Source: JAKZVK01 sp965248255 (GTDB lineage Bacteria > Acidobacteriota > Terriglobia > Bryobacterales > UBA6623). From it: DNA of 64,000 nt. The DNA lies in contig CBDFIW010000004.1 of NCBI GenBank assembly GCA_965248255.1, positions 1 through 64,000 of the forward strand, in the 5' to 3' direction. Shown here piece by piece: positions 50,332 through 58,932 of this stretch (the stretch's first letter is position 1; every line of letters begins with the position of its first letter). A program made the position numbers and the translations under genes. A model generated the notes under the pieces. It had not been told where the DNA came from and searched no databases. It worked only from the letters and a program-made list of their open reading frames with translations.

Positions 50332-50690
50332 CAGAATTTCCAATTTGGAACTCCGACTCCAACATGGTACTCGCTCTCTTCTCCTGAATGCAACGACTTT
50401 GCCCCGTAAGGCAGGCCACGACGGCATCCGAAGGGGTCCCGTGGCCTGTTCTTGTCGTCCGGTGAGCCCGTCTCGCTGCTGCTCAGCCAATTGGTCGCAC
50501 ACCCCTCCGACCCTCCTTCCTCAACGCCCAGATTTCCTACCCGAAAGGGAGGGCCCTAACCACCCGGCACAGGCAGCGCCCAGATCCGCCCCAGCATCTC
50601 GCCGAACAGCTTCCGGTTGAGGTGTCCCTCGGCCAACAGCAGCCAGTAGTAGCGAGCATGCTTGACCAGCCGTCCGCCCGTCTTCACCCG
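50332..50690 (-). mobile_element. IS1380-family remnant (right end), with nearby hairpin
   Basis: The end-like CCAGAATTTCCAATTTGGAA is at about 50332. The minus strand at 50560-50690 encodes the transposase tail (LLLAEGHLNRKLFGEML-like). It is diverged and truncated. A hairpin, AGGCCACG ... CGTGGCCT at 50413-50448, lies between. The remaining DNA up to 50874 shows no gene. Confidence 0.65.
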
Positions 50691-50874
50691 TATTTCTCTC
50701 GCAGCCGAGCCCCGCTTGAACATGGCTTGTCCTCAACACGACCTTGTCGGGAACTGGAGTAGGCGGCTCGGCATTCCTGCTCTTGGCTACTGATCTGAGA
50801 GAAGATCGTGAGCAGCGACTGTCCTCGCCGAGAGCACGTTATCCTTGGGGGACCTGAGAATGTAGATGCCGCCC

Positions 50875-52416
50875 CTAGTCATCCGTCGGCGTCAATGAAT
50901 ACCCGCCGTTCGGCGCATCGAAATACCCGTTGCCGTCGACATCGACGAAGATCGGGTTGGTAAACGAGAACGAGCTGAACTGAGTGAATGGTTTCGACCA
51001 CCGCTTGTCGGACGTCGCCAGCACCAGATACCACGAGTCCCGCTCCGGCTTCACGATCATTTCGGCGGCGAAGTGCCACGGCTTGTCTTCTTCCGGCGCT
51101 GAAACCGGGTAGGTCTGCAGCAGCTCGCCGTTGCGGATTACTTCGACGCGCTCCACCGGAATCCAGTGCGGCGCCTGCACCTCGATGGCTAGCGACACGA
51201 TGCCGTCGAGATCCGAGACCACCGAACCGATCGGTGCGCCGTTCCCGGTGAATCGGATGAACGGCCCACCGGAGCCCGTGACGTTCCGCCTCTTGATGGC
51301 GGTGACAACCTCCTCGGGGTCGATCTTCCAGGGCTTGTCGGTGTCGGAAACCACGTAGTTGCGCGGGTAGCCGGGCAGCTGCTCCGGGTAGCGGTGAGCG
51401 TCGCTGTTGGCCACCCCGGCGGCGAGGATGCCCCGGTTCAGGAAGCCGTACCAGTCCTTGAGCTTTTGTTCGACCAAAGCAGTGCGACCCATGTGGCCGT
51501 CCCTTTTGTCGCCGCCTGAGTTATAAATCTCGAAGCTGTCGAAACCGCCGTCGAAGTAGGGGTACCCGGCTTCGCTCGTCTCTGGGTTCAGGCGTTGGTC
51601 GAAATAGCCACTCGTCGGATTCGGCTCCCAGCGGCGCGGATGGTTGACTTGGATGATCTGCTCTCCCGGGTCCTGTCGAACGATCCGGAAGAACTCGGCC
51701 GGCGTCCGTATGGCGTGCCGAAACGTGCGGCTGCTCCAGCGGTCGGCACGCAGCGGAAAACTGTTGAAGTGACCGAAAGCCGTGTCGAGCTCCGAGCCGA
51801 CGACGGACTTCATGAAGCGCTCCAAGTTTAGCGACTCGATGAAAGGAGCGTAGTCCTTCAGGATGTTGTGATCAGTGGCAGTCAACAGGTCGATACCTTC
51901 AGCGGCCGATACCATCGCCCCGTCGCGCATTTCGAACTGAAGATGGAGATGAAAATCCGACGAGATGAAGCCCGACGTGTCCACCACGCGAGCTAGCCGC
52001 GAATCGATGTGAGTCGTCTTGCCCTCCAGGATCGAAATCTTGTGATGATTGAGGCTGTACTCGGTGCCGCGCGTGATGTAGACGTCGTACTCCCCGGTGG
52101 GAATTGTTTTCACTTCTCTACCGGAGGGAGTGACGACGAAGTTCTTGAAACGGCCGACAACCGGCTCTTCCTCGCGTCCGTCTGCATAACCAAAGTACAG
52201 CCGGGCCGGGAGTGAGACGTGGTTGGTGGCATCGATGATCTGGAAAGAGAGCTTGCCGACAGGCTTGCCGGTCTGGACAACGAAGGCCTCGTCGGGGTCC
52301 GAAGCATCGACGGGGATTCCGGCGGTTGATTCGCCTTCCCAAAGCAGAACGAGCAAGCCTGTGCTCAGCAAGAGGAAACCGGCGCGGAGCGCCAATGGCA
52401 GCGCCATGGGGTTCAT
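50875..52416 (-). CDS. CehA/McbA-type PHP-domain metallohydrolase
   Basis: A 513-residue exported protein; the start MALPLALRAGFLLLSTGLLV is a hydrophobic signal or anchor. Residues about 45-140 form a beta-rich N-terminal domain. The metallohydrolase region has SSDFHLHLQF, AAEGIDLLTATDHNILKDYA, VVGSELDTAFGHFNSFPL, IQVNHPRR and AAGVANSDAHRYPEQLPGY, with metal ligands His and Asp. Family members (carbaryl hydrolase relatives) act on diverse esters and the natural substrate is unknown. The C-terminal 100 residues are another beta domain. It is intact host DNA flanked by IS remnants. Confidence 0.8.
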   Translation of the reverse strand: MNPMALPLALRAGFLLLSTGLLVLLWEGESTAGIPVDASDPDEAFVVQTGKPVGKLSFQIIDATNHVSLPARLYFGYADGREEEPVVGRFKNFVVTPSGREVKTIPTGEYDVYITRGTEYSLNHHKISILEGKTTHIDSRLARVVDTSGFISSDFHLHLQFEMRDGAMVSAAEGIDLLTATDHNILKDYAPFIESLNLERFMKSVVGSELDTAFGHFNSFPLRADRWSSRTFRHAIRTPAEFFRIVRQDPGEQIIQVNHPRRWEPNPTSGYFDQRLNPETSEAGYPYFDGGFDSFEIYNSGGDKRDGHMGRTALVEQKLKDWYGFLNRGILAAGVANSDAHRYPEQLPGYPRNYVVSDTDKPWKIDPEEVVTAIKRRNVTGSGGPFIRFTGNGAPIGSVVSDLDGIVSLAIEVQAPHWIPVERVEVIRNGELLQTYPVSAPEEDKPWHFAAEMIVKPERDSWYLVLATSDKRWSKPFTQFSSFSFTNPIFVDVDGNGYFDAPNGGYSLTPTDD

Positions 52417-52503
52417 CGATCTTCCTCCTCCTGCTCCGAGAGCTTTCGACGCTCATGGTAGCAGGGCAAGGTTCCGATGGCATCAACTGTTGGAATGCTG
52501 TCA

Positions 52504-52550
52504 ACGCAAAGTAGAAAGTTCCCCTGATTGTGCAAAGTAAGAAGTTCCCC
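52504..52550. repeat. Two direct repeats GCAAAGTA.GAAGTTCCCC
   Basis: GCAAAGTAGAAAGTTCCCC and GCAAAGTAAGAAGTTCCCC occur about 26 bases apart beside the transposase remnant. They look like terminal repeats of the element from which the remnant derives. Confidence 0.6.
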
Positions 52551-52565
52551 TTGCTGGGCGTCTGC

Positions 52566-52906
52566 TCAACTCGTGTCGTCCGCAGCGGAAGGAGCCCGTA
52601 GGGCGACTGGAGTTGCGGGCGACGGCGGCCGCCGTGGGGCCGGGTCCCGGATCGAGAAGCCGTCCATACAGCGGCTCTTGCGCTTCGCTGTCCGCTGGGC
52701 CGGTGTCTTCTGAGTCCGCGCCTTGGAGGCCGGCTTGTCCACCGCATCAGTGGTACCGCGGTGCGCGCCGACCTCGGACTCCCGGCATTCACGCAACGGA
52801 ATCACGCACTCCCGCCAGCGCAGCCACAGCTCGCCGTCCAGCCGCTGCTCGACTCGCACCGAGGCTTTCCTCATCCGTGGCTTCGCCTCTCGCGCTGGGA
52901 TCTGAT
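52566..52906 (-). pseudogene. Transposase C-terminal remnant (possibly ISNCY-like)
   Basis: On the minus strand: DQIPAREAKPRMRKASVRVE, QRLDGELWLRWRECVIPLRE, then a low-complexity tail. The 'AKPR.R.A.VRVE.RLDG.LW.R' phrase is typical of the end of ISNCY-type transposases. No catalytic part remains. The IS1380 end begins immediately to the right, so one element was inserted into or joined to the other. Confidence 0.55.
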
Positions 52907-53349
52907 CCAGGATTACCGTTTTGGCCATCCCGGTACTGACAGCATAGCCGAGCCACGGCTGCGGTGCAACGTTTTCGCACTGCTTTCACGTTCGATCCTG
53001 CTTTCTTCGCCGGTCCGCCTTCAGATCGGGTCCGGTCAAGGCGTTCCGGCAACGCCAGCGGCCACTCTGCCGACACCGCTCCGACCTTGCCTCTCGGCAA
53101 CTCCCCGCTCCGGCTGCCCCGCGCTCGCCGCGTTACCCTCCGGGCACAGGCAGCGCCCAGATCCTGCTCAGCATGTCACCGAACAGCCGCCGGTTCAGAT
53201 GTCCCTGGGCCAACAGCAACCAGTAGTAGCGGGCATGTTTGACCAGACGGCCGCCGGGCTTCATCAGCCGGTGCTGCAAGCTCGTCAGCGACCAGCTCTT
53301 GATCCTGTTCGGCCGTCCGAGCCGCCGCCACAAGTTGCCCAGGTTGTAC
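52907..53349 (-). mobile_element. IS1380 right-end fragment, close to copies A and B
   Basis: From CCAGGATTACCGTTTTGGCC at 52907 to about 53349, this closely matches the last 440 bp of copies A and B in reverse orientation, including the transposase tail (LLLAQGHLNRRLFGDMLSRI). It breaks off inside the tail (AYNLGNLWRR region), where the phage repressor gene region begins. The left two thirds are gone. Confidence 0.9.
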
Positions 53350-53368
53350 CGACCACCGCGGCACCCCC

Positions 53369-54286
53369 TCACTCCTCCGTGTGCGCCCACCAAACGACGC
53401 GCCCGAGGGTTTGGTCCTCCTCGCTCATCAGGCGCGGCTCGTATTTGTCGTTGTCGCTGTCGGCCCACCAGCGGCCCCCGCGCTTGCGCAGGCGCTTGAC
53501 CAGCGGCCCGTCTGTCGTCCGCAAGCCGTAGATCCTGCCGCTGCGCGGCTTGCGGCGGGACTCGTCGATCAGCACCGAATCCCTTTCCTCGATCGTCGGC
53601 AACATGCTGTCGCCTATCACGTCAAGCAGCATCAGGTTCTTTGCTTCTAGTCTGCGCAACCCCAGCCAGTCTCGCCGGAACTTGACTTCGCCCGCGAGAG
53701 GCTCACGGTCAACGAACCCGAGCCCCCCCGCCGCGAGCCGCACTTCATCGGCGTCGTAGCGCCGGACCGAATCGAAATCGTCATCGTCCACGCCCTCGGT
53801 GGCAGGGACGAAGGGGAGAACTTTGCCGCCCGCCGGTGAGCGCTGGGCGGTGTCGTCTTCGAGATTGTGGGCCGCAGGGGGCAGCCGCGAGACTAACTCC
53901 TTGAGCGCAGTCTCCGTGGCCGTGCGCAGCGCCTTGGTCTCCTCGCGCATGGCACTTACTAGCTCGTCCCGCAAGGCCTCGTCGGAGAACCGTTGCCCGA
54001 GCGCGCCCGCCGCCTCGAGCGTCCGCGCCCCCTTGGGCAGCCCCGGCGGCGGCCTGGGGTCGGCAATCAGCTCGGGAGCAGGCTCGCGGGGCGGGCCGAC
54101 GTAAAACTCGAGGCCGAGGGCGTTGCAGATAGCCTGGAGGTTCTCGACCGAGGGCATCCCGGTCCTGCGATGCATGTTCCTTATCAAATAATGGTTCCCC
54201 ACTGCGCGTGTAGATGCCTCCGAGGCCGAGATACCTAGCTCGGCCAAACGTTTGTCGATGAGGCGGAGTAATTCAGGAGTCCTCAT
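53369..54286 (-). CDS. CI-like phage repressor with S24 peptidase domain
   Basis: A 305-residue protein from ATG 54286. An N-terminal HTH (LRLIDKRLAELGISASEAST, RAVGNHYLIRN, NLQAICNALGLEFYVG) is followed by a linker and a C-terminal LexA/CI-type S24 domain: VIGDSMLPTIEERDSVLIDE with catalytic Ser227, and PLVKRLRKR with Lys264. This kind of repressor keeps the prophage silent and cleaves itself on RecA activation. It is divergent to the Cro-like gene, with a palindromic operator between. Its stop lies directly beside an IS1380 fragment. Confidence 0.85.
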   Translation of the reverse strand: MRTPELLRLIDKRLAELGISASEASTRAVGNHYLIRNMHRRTGMPSVENLQAICNALGLEFYVGPPREPAPELIADPRPPPGLPKGARTLEAAGALGQRFSDEALRDELVSAMREETKALRTATETALKELVSRLPPAAHNLEDDTAQRSPAGGKVLPFVPATEGVDDDDFDSVRRYDADEVRLAAGGLGFVDREPLAGEVKFRRDWLGLRRLEAKNLMLLDVIGDSMLPTIEERDSVLIDESRRKPRSGRIYGLRTTDGPLVKRLRKRGGRWWADSDNDKYEPRLMSEEDQTLGRVVWWAHTEE

Positions 54287-54330
54287 ATTGGCAAGAATGC
54301 CAGAAAAAAACGCCCAACGCAATTTTCAGC

Positions 54331-54377
54331 TTGCATCCTGGCCAGTTAGCCAGTACAATACTGGCATTGTGGCCAGT
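54331..54377 (+). promoter_or_regulatory. CI/Cro operator and rightward promoter
   Basis: TTGCAT (54331-54336), a 17-base spacer and TACAAT (54354-54359) form the rightward promoter. GCCAGTACAATACTGGC (54349-54365) is a perfect palindrome covering the -10. More half sites GCCAGT occur at 54341 and 54372. This suits repressor control of the lytic direction. Confidence 0.75.
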
Positions 54378-54629
54378 GACGATATCCGAAACATCCTGAT
54401 CTTGGCCGAACACTACGCGGCCAAGCAAGGGCTCTCTCTAACTACCGTGAGCCTGTATGCCGCAGGCCAGGGACAGCTACTAGACCGCCTGAGAAATGGC
54501 CGGGGGATTACCGTTCGTCGGCGCGACCGAATTATGTCGTGGTTCTCCGACCACTGGCCCCCTGATCTGGAGTGGCCGGAGGACGTTCCGCGTCCCGCGC
54601 GGTCGTCGGATGGCGAGAAGGCGGCGTGA
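54369..54629 (+). CDS. Cro-like regulator, probably leaderless
   Basis: From GTG 54369 an 86-residue protein: VASDDIRNILILAEHYAAKQ, GLSLTTVSLYAAGQGQLLDR, LRNGRGITVRRRDRIMSWFS and DHWPPDLEWPEDVPR. It resembles short phage Cro-type regulators. The promoter -10 ends only nine bases before this GTG, so translation must begin near the 5' end of the message. An upstream start would lie inside or before the promoter and is rejected. Confidence 0.65.
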   Translation: MASDDIRNILILAEHYAAKQGLSLTTVSLYAAGQGQLLDRLRNGRGITVRRRDRIMSWFSDHWPPDLEWPEDVPRPARSSDGEKAA

Positions 54630-54639
54630 GGCTGGAATT

Positions 54640-54735
54640 GCTCGGCGGGGCCCGGTATGGCTAGGCACGGCTCGGCCGGGCAAGGCAGGGCTAGGCCGGG
54701 CAAGGCAGGGCTAGGCAGGGCAGGGCAAGGGAAGG
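54640..54735 (+). repeat. GC-rich tandem repeat (GGCAAGGCAGGGCTAGGCCG units)
   Basis: Degenerate units of about 20 bp occur in tandem between the Cro-like and ParB-like genes. No function is evident; they may be unstable in length. Confidence 0.8.
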
Positions 54736-54766
54736 AAGCAAGTTTGAAAAGGAAGGAGGAACAAGC

Positions 54767-55576
54767 ATGGGCTTGATATTGAGATTCCACCCGGCCGCCG
54801 GTATCTTCCCTTTGATGGAGGACGATGAATATCAGGCGCTGGTCGACGACATCCGGGAACACGGACAGCGCGAGCCCATTCTGATGCACCCGGACGGACG
54901 CATTTTAGACGGTCGGAACCGCTACTGCGCGTGCCGCGATCTGGGCCTCGAGCCTAAGTTTCGCGAGTGGGACGGCAGCGGGGGTTCCCCGGCGTCGGTC
55001 GTTCTCAGCCTCAACCTCCACCGGCGGCACCTGAACAGTTCCCAGAAAGCGGCCATCGCCGTTGAGATCCTCCCGATGCTGGAGCGGGAGGCCAAGGAGC
55101 GCCAGGGCAAACGCACGGACCTAACTTCTGTCAAAAATTTGACAGAAGTTGCGCAGCGAGCAGCGGACAACGCCGCCAGGTTGGTCGGCACCAACCGGGA
55201 GTACGTCGCGGCGGCGAAGAAGATCAAGGAGGCCGACCCCGCGCTCCTCCTGAAGGTGCGTGACGGCAAGATTCGTATCCCCGCCGCGCTCCGAAGAGTG
55301 GTCAAGGACCAGAGGAAGGAACAGGACACGGGCGCCGCCACACCGAAGCCAGAAGAGCCGGAGGAGCAGCAGGCCCAGGATGTCGAGCAGGGCCGGGGAG
55401 AGGGTACGTTCTTTGACGCCATCAAGAGCCTGAATTCAATGCCGGTGGAGCCGGAACAGTTCGCATCGGAGATCCCCGAGTACTGCCGTTTCTGGGTCGA
55501 GAACGACCTGGACGGCGCCCTCGACTACCTGAAGCGGTTCAAGGAGGCATGGCTACAGGGGGTTGACGCCGCATGA
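54767..55576 (+). CDS. ParB/Srx-like N-terminal domain protein
   Basis: A 269-residue protein. The N-terminal third is ParB-like: FHPAAGIFPLMEDDEYQALV, DDIREHGQREPILMHPDGRI, LDGRNRYCACRDLG (arginine-rich box) and LSLNLHRRHLNSSQKAAIAV. A helical DNA-binding middle follows. The C-terminal part is charged and low in complexity, then EYCRFWVENDLDGALDYLKR. Such phage proteins may regulate transcription or segregate DNA; no ParA partner is seen. A good RBS (AAGGAGG) precedes the ATG. Confidence 0.8.
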   Translation: MGLILRFHPAAGIFPLMEDDEYQALVDDIREHGQREPILMHPDGRILDGRNRYCACRDLGLEPKFREWDGSGGSPASVVLSLNLHRRHLNSSQKAAIAVEILPMLEREAKERQGKRTDLTSVKNLTEVAQRAADNAARLVGTNREYVAAAKKIKEADPALLLKVRDGKIRIPAALRRVVKDQRKEQDTGAATPKPEEPEEQQAQDVEQGRGEGTFFDAIKSLNSMPVEPEQFASEIPEYCRFWVENDLDGALDYLKRFKEAWLQGVDAA

Positions 55577-55764
55577 AAGGAGTAGTGAGCTTCGCCCGCC
55601 GAAGAATCGTACCCTGCCCGATCTGCGGATTCGTTGCCCTGGTGGTGACCACGATCCGGGGGCTGTTTGGGGGCCACGGCCATCTGTCCTGGTCGCGGGT
55701 TCTGTGCCTGAGGGGACATCGGTCGGTTACCGCCGGAGCGGAGCGGAGCGAGGCCGCCACATGA
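55573..55764 (+). CDS. Small hypothetical protein
   Basis: A 63-residue protein overlapping the ParB-like stop (ATGA). It has CPICGFVALVVTTIRGLFGG and one further cysteine; perhaps a zinc or membrane-peripheral protein. No family is recognised. Its 3' end overlaps the excisionase-like start by four bases. Confidence 0.45.
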   Translation: MKGVVSFARRRIVPCPICGFVALVVTTIRGLFGGHGHLSWSRVLCLRGHRSVTAGAERSEAAT

Positions 55765-56039
55765 CTTCCTACGGCATCGCCGAGCCATTGCTTGAACTAA
55801 TTAAACGAGGCGTGCGTGACGTGCTGCGCGAGGAATGGAGCGCCCGTCCGCCGATTCAGCCCCGCTTGCTCGACGCGAAACAGGCGGGGGCTTACCTCTC
55901 CCGGCCCGAGAGCATGGTTCGCAAGCTGGCAAGAGAGAAGCGAATTCGCGTGTCATCAAGTGACTCGCGCCTACTGTTCGACCGGCATGATTTGGACAAT
56001 TTCGTCGAGTGTGAGAGGGATGCGGGCCATGCGGGATGA
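55761..56039 (+). CDS. Excisionase-like helix-turn-helix protein
   Basis: A 92-residue protein whose C-terminal half is the MerR/Xis-type DNA-binding domain: RLLDAKQAGAYLSRPESMVR, KLAREKRIRVSSSDSRLLFD, RHDLDNFVECERDAG. Such small proteins direct integrase to excise a prophage. The integrase follows 22 bases downstream in the same direction, supporting the assignment. Confidence 0.75.
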   Translation: MTSYGIAEPLLELIKRGVRDVLREEWSARPPIQPRLLDAKQAGAYLSRPESMVRKLAREKRIRVSSSDSRLLFDRHDLDNFVECERDAGHAG

Positions 56040-56061
56040 CCCAGGGCTTATAATCGACCCC

Positions 56062-57006
56062 ATGGCTCGACGAAAGAAGAAGAATCGGCATGGCGACGGC
56101 AGCTACCGGAAGCGCGGACGCCATTCATGGCAACTCCGGTGGATGGTCGAAGGCGTTGCGAGCAGCGAGACCGTGCGCGGCTCGGAGGCAGACGCCCGGG
56201 TGAAACTCAAGCGCCGCACGGCGGAGACCGCCGAGGGAATCATGCCTGAAGGATTGATGCGGCGCACGGTGGGCGATATCGTCCGCTGGCGGGTTGAGCG
56301 CTACGAGCGCGAGCGTCCGGCAAGTTTCGGCACGATCTGGACCAGCATGTCCAAAATACTCGCCGATGGCCTGGCAGCGGTCCGTGTTGTCAAGCTGCGC
56401 AGGAGGGACATTGAGAAGTTTCAGGATCGTCTCGCGGAAAGCGGCCTCGCGGCGGCCAGCGTCAACAGGTACGTCGCGCTCGTCACCGCGGCGCTCCGCG
56501 CGGCAGCCGCCGAAGACCCGCCGCTCGTCACGCACGTGCCGCGCGTCTCACCGCTCAAGGCCGACAACGCCCGGCAGGGCTTCCTGCTGGCGGCCGATTA
56601 CGGGCGGCTGATGGGTTGCATCGGGCCTGAATGGCTGAAGCTGTTGTTCGCCATCGGCTATCACGTCGGGGCGCGGGCGGGGTCGATTCTCGCGGCGAAG
56701 TGGGAGCAGGTGGATTGGGAGAAGAAGATCATCCGTCCGCCGGGCAATCAGCCGAAGAACAAGAAGGTCGGCTTCTGGCCGGTCTACGGCGATCTCGAAA
56801 AGCGTTTGCGGGAGGCCGAGTTCCACCGCGAAAAGTACTGGCCGCATGTGCCCTGGCTGATCCACAAGGACGGGCGGCGGCTCACTGAGGCCAGCCAGTA
56901 CCGCAGCGCGTGGCACAAAGCCGTCAAGGATGCCGGACTAGACGGGTTGCTGTTCCAGTGCGTCAAGCAGATTGCACCTTATGCAGGGCGGCACGTCCGC
57001 GCTTGA
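56062..57006 (+). pseudogene. Second phage integrase, C-terminally truncated
   Basis: From ATG 56062 a tyrosine recombinase is seen: GSYRKRGRHSWQLRWMVEGV (arm-binding), GLAAASVNRYVALVTAALRA (core-binding), YHVGARAGSILAAKWEQVDW (Arg of the catalytic set), and QPKNKKVGFWPVYGDLEKRL. After DAGLDGLLF, where HDLRRT-like residues should begin, the sequence switches to IS630 DNA and stops. The HxxR and Tyr residues are missing, so it cannot recombine. Confidence 0.85.
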
Positions 57007-57830
57007 CTTTCTCGAGGATGTCGGAGGCGGTCGCGGTCCAGATGAAGGGCGTGGGATGCCCGTTGTGCTGGGCGATGTAGTCGTCAATGGCGGCGACGAG
57101 CTCGTCCACGCTGCGAAACACGCCGCGGCGCAGGCGCTTGACGGTGAGATCGCGAAAGAATCGCTCGACCATGTTCAGCCACGACGCCGAGGTCGGGGTG
57201 AAATGAATGTGGAAGCGCGGGTGACGATCGAGCCAACGCTTCACAGCGGCATGCTTGTGGGTGGCATAGTTGTCCACGATGAGATGAAGCTGTTTGTCCT
57301 TGGGAGTGCGGCGGTCAATTAAGCGCAGGAAGCGCAGCCATTCCTGGTGGCTGTGTCGGGGCATGCACTCGGCGATCACGCTGCCGTCAAGGCTGTTGAG
57401 CGCCGCAAACAGGGTGGTCGTGCCGTTGCGCTTGTAATCGTGGGTCATCGTTTGGCCGCGTCCCTTTTTGAGCGGCAGGCCGGGCTGGGTGCGATCGAGG
57501 GCTTGGATTTGGGACTTCTCATCGAGCGAGAGAACCAGAGCATGCTCAGGCGGATTGAGATAGAGTCCGACGATGTCGTCGAGTTTCTCGGCGAAACGCG
57601 GGTCATTGCTGAGCTTGAAGGTCTTGACGCGGTGGGGCTTGAGGCCATGGGCGCGCCAAATCCGTCCCACGGTGGAAGCGCTGACGCCGGCCGCGCGCGT
57701 AGCGGTCCAACTGCTTGCATTGCGCTGTGTTCAAAGTTACTGGTTGTGCTCTTCGCATCCCATGCCTCCTGTTAATAGAGACGATGGGAAGTCAATATAA
57801 GTTACATTATTTATGGTGCACTACACTAGC
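56957..57830 (-). mobile_element. IS630-family element (second type), internally deleted
   Basis: Left end ATTGCACCTTATGCAGGG and, inward from the right, TAGTGTAGTGCACCATAAAT share TGCACC and may be the ends. The element carries one transposase with an internal deletion. Its right end abuts the stop codon of the acoC-like gene; ends are approximate. Confidence 0.65.
56963..57758 (-). pseudogene. IS630 transposase with missing central part
   Basis: A start at 57758 after AGGAGG gives MRRAQPVTLNTAQCKQLDRY, the usual IS630 N terminus. Then about 90 residues, including the HTH, are missing, and a different frame continues with TRAAGVSASTVGRIWRAHGL, LSLDEKSQIQALDRTQPGLP, HLIVDNYATHKHAAVKRWLD and HFTPTSASWLNMVERFFRDL (the DDE residues). 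An internal deletion with frameshift has inactivated it. Confidence 0.75.
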
Positions 57831-58932
57831 CCCAGAAATCAACGATCGCCCGATTCACCTCAGCGGGAGCCTCCATCTGTATCATGTGACCGCCGCCTTG
57901 AACGAGCTGCGTTCGAACGTTCGCGGGTAGGCCCTGGGCATGGGAGACGGGGAGGATTTGGTCTTCCGCACCCCAAATGACCAGCACGGGCGGTGACACT
58001 TCACTCAGCCGATCGCGTAACACAACCGCTTGGCGGCCCGCGGGGAAAAACTCATCGGCTATCGTACGCAAGGCCGAGTCAACACCGTCGAGGCGCTTGT
58101 ACTTGAGAACATCGTCGATGAGTTGCCGGCTCACGGCCGAGGGGTCGGCGAAAAGTTTCTCTAGGTGAGGCTTGATGTCCCGGCGCCGACTCGCGGTGAT
58201 GAAACCCTCCACGTAGTCGCCGTCGACCTCCGGACCCAGCCCAGCAGGTGCGATCAGAGTGAGTGACAGAGCGCGGTCAGCCAGCGCCAAACCGAGTGCC
58301 ACAGCGCCACCCAGCGAGTGGCCGACCAGGTGTGCCTTTGGGGCGCCCATCAGCTCCATGAAAGCCTGAAGCGTCTCGGTGAACTCCTCTAGACTCCCAC
58401 TCTCTAGCTGCTTCGATGAACCGCCGTGCCCCGGCAAGTCAACTGCGTAGACCGTGCGGTTCGCGGCCAGGGCCGCGTGGTTGAACAGCCAGTTGTTGAG
58501 ATCGCCGCCAAAGCCGTGGATCAGAATGGCCGGCTCGCCGCCCTCACCCCGCCGGAGATAGCGTAGCCTCTTACCCGCTACTTCTATCGTTTCCGGCGTA
58601 GGGCCGGCGGCTTCCTCCTCGGTTTGCTCGGGTACGAAGCTTGCCTGGAAAGCGGCCACAAAAGCATCCACTTCGGAGCCGGGAACCGAAGCCTCGGAAA
58701 TCACGCCGACCAAGCCCGCCACAGGCACCAAGTCGCCCACGCCGACCGAGCGCCGCACCACGCCCGCCTCCGGAGCCTCCAAAGCACTCGATATCTTCTC
58801 GGTCTCGATCTCGACGACTTCGTCGCCCAGATTGACCTCGGCTCCATCATCGACAAGCCAGGCCACGACCTTGCCCTCCGTCATCGAGAGGCCCCACTTG
58901 GGCATGGTCAGCTTATGGATGGCGGCGCTCAT
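57826..58932 (-). CDS. acoC: AcoC-like lipoyl/alpha-beta hydrolase (dehydrogenase E2 component)
   Basis: A 368-residue protein: residues 1-80 form a lipoyl domain (MPKWGLSMTEGKVVAWLVDD, then VVEIETEKISSALEAP, with the lipoylated Lys), followed by a linker and an alpha/beta hydrolase (ILIHGFGGDLNNWLFNHAAL, HLVGHSLGGAVALGLA with the nucleophile Ser, VIWGAEDQILP with Asp, GGGHMIQME with His). This fusion is the E2 component of acetoin dehydrogenase complexes, which cleave acetoin to acetyl-CoA and acetaldehyde. It overlaps the E1-beta gene by four bases. The substrate could differ. Confidence 0.85.
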   Translation of the reverse strand: MSAAIHKLTMPKWGLSMTEGKVVAWLVDDGAEVNLGDEVVEIETEKISSALEAPEAGVVRRSVGVGDLVPVAGLVGVISEASVPGSEVDAFVAAFQASFVPEQTEEEAAGPTPETIEVAGKRLRYLRRGEGGEPAILIHGFGGDLNNWLFNHAALAANRTVYAVDLPGHGGSSKQLESGSLEEFTETLQAFMELMGAPKAHLVGHSLGGAVALGLALADRALSLTLIAPAGLGPEVDGDYVEGFITASRRRDIKPHLEKLFADPSAVSRQLIDDVLKYKRLDGVDSALRTIADEFFPAGRQAVVLRDRLSEVSPPVLVIWGAEDQILPVSHAQGLPANVRTQLVQGGGHMIQMEAPAEVNRAIVDFWG

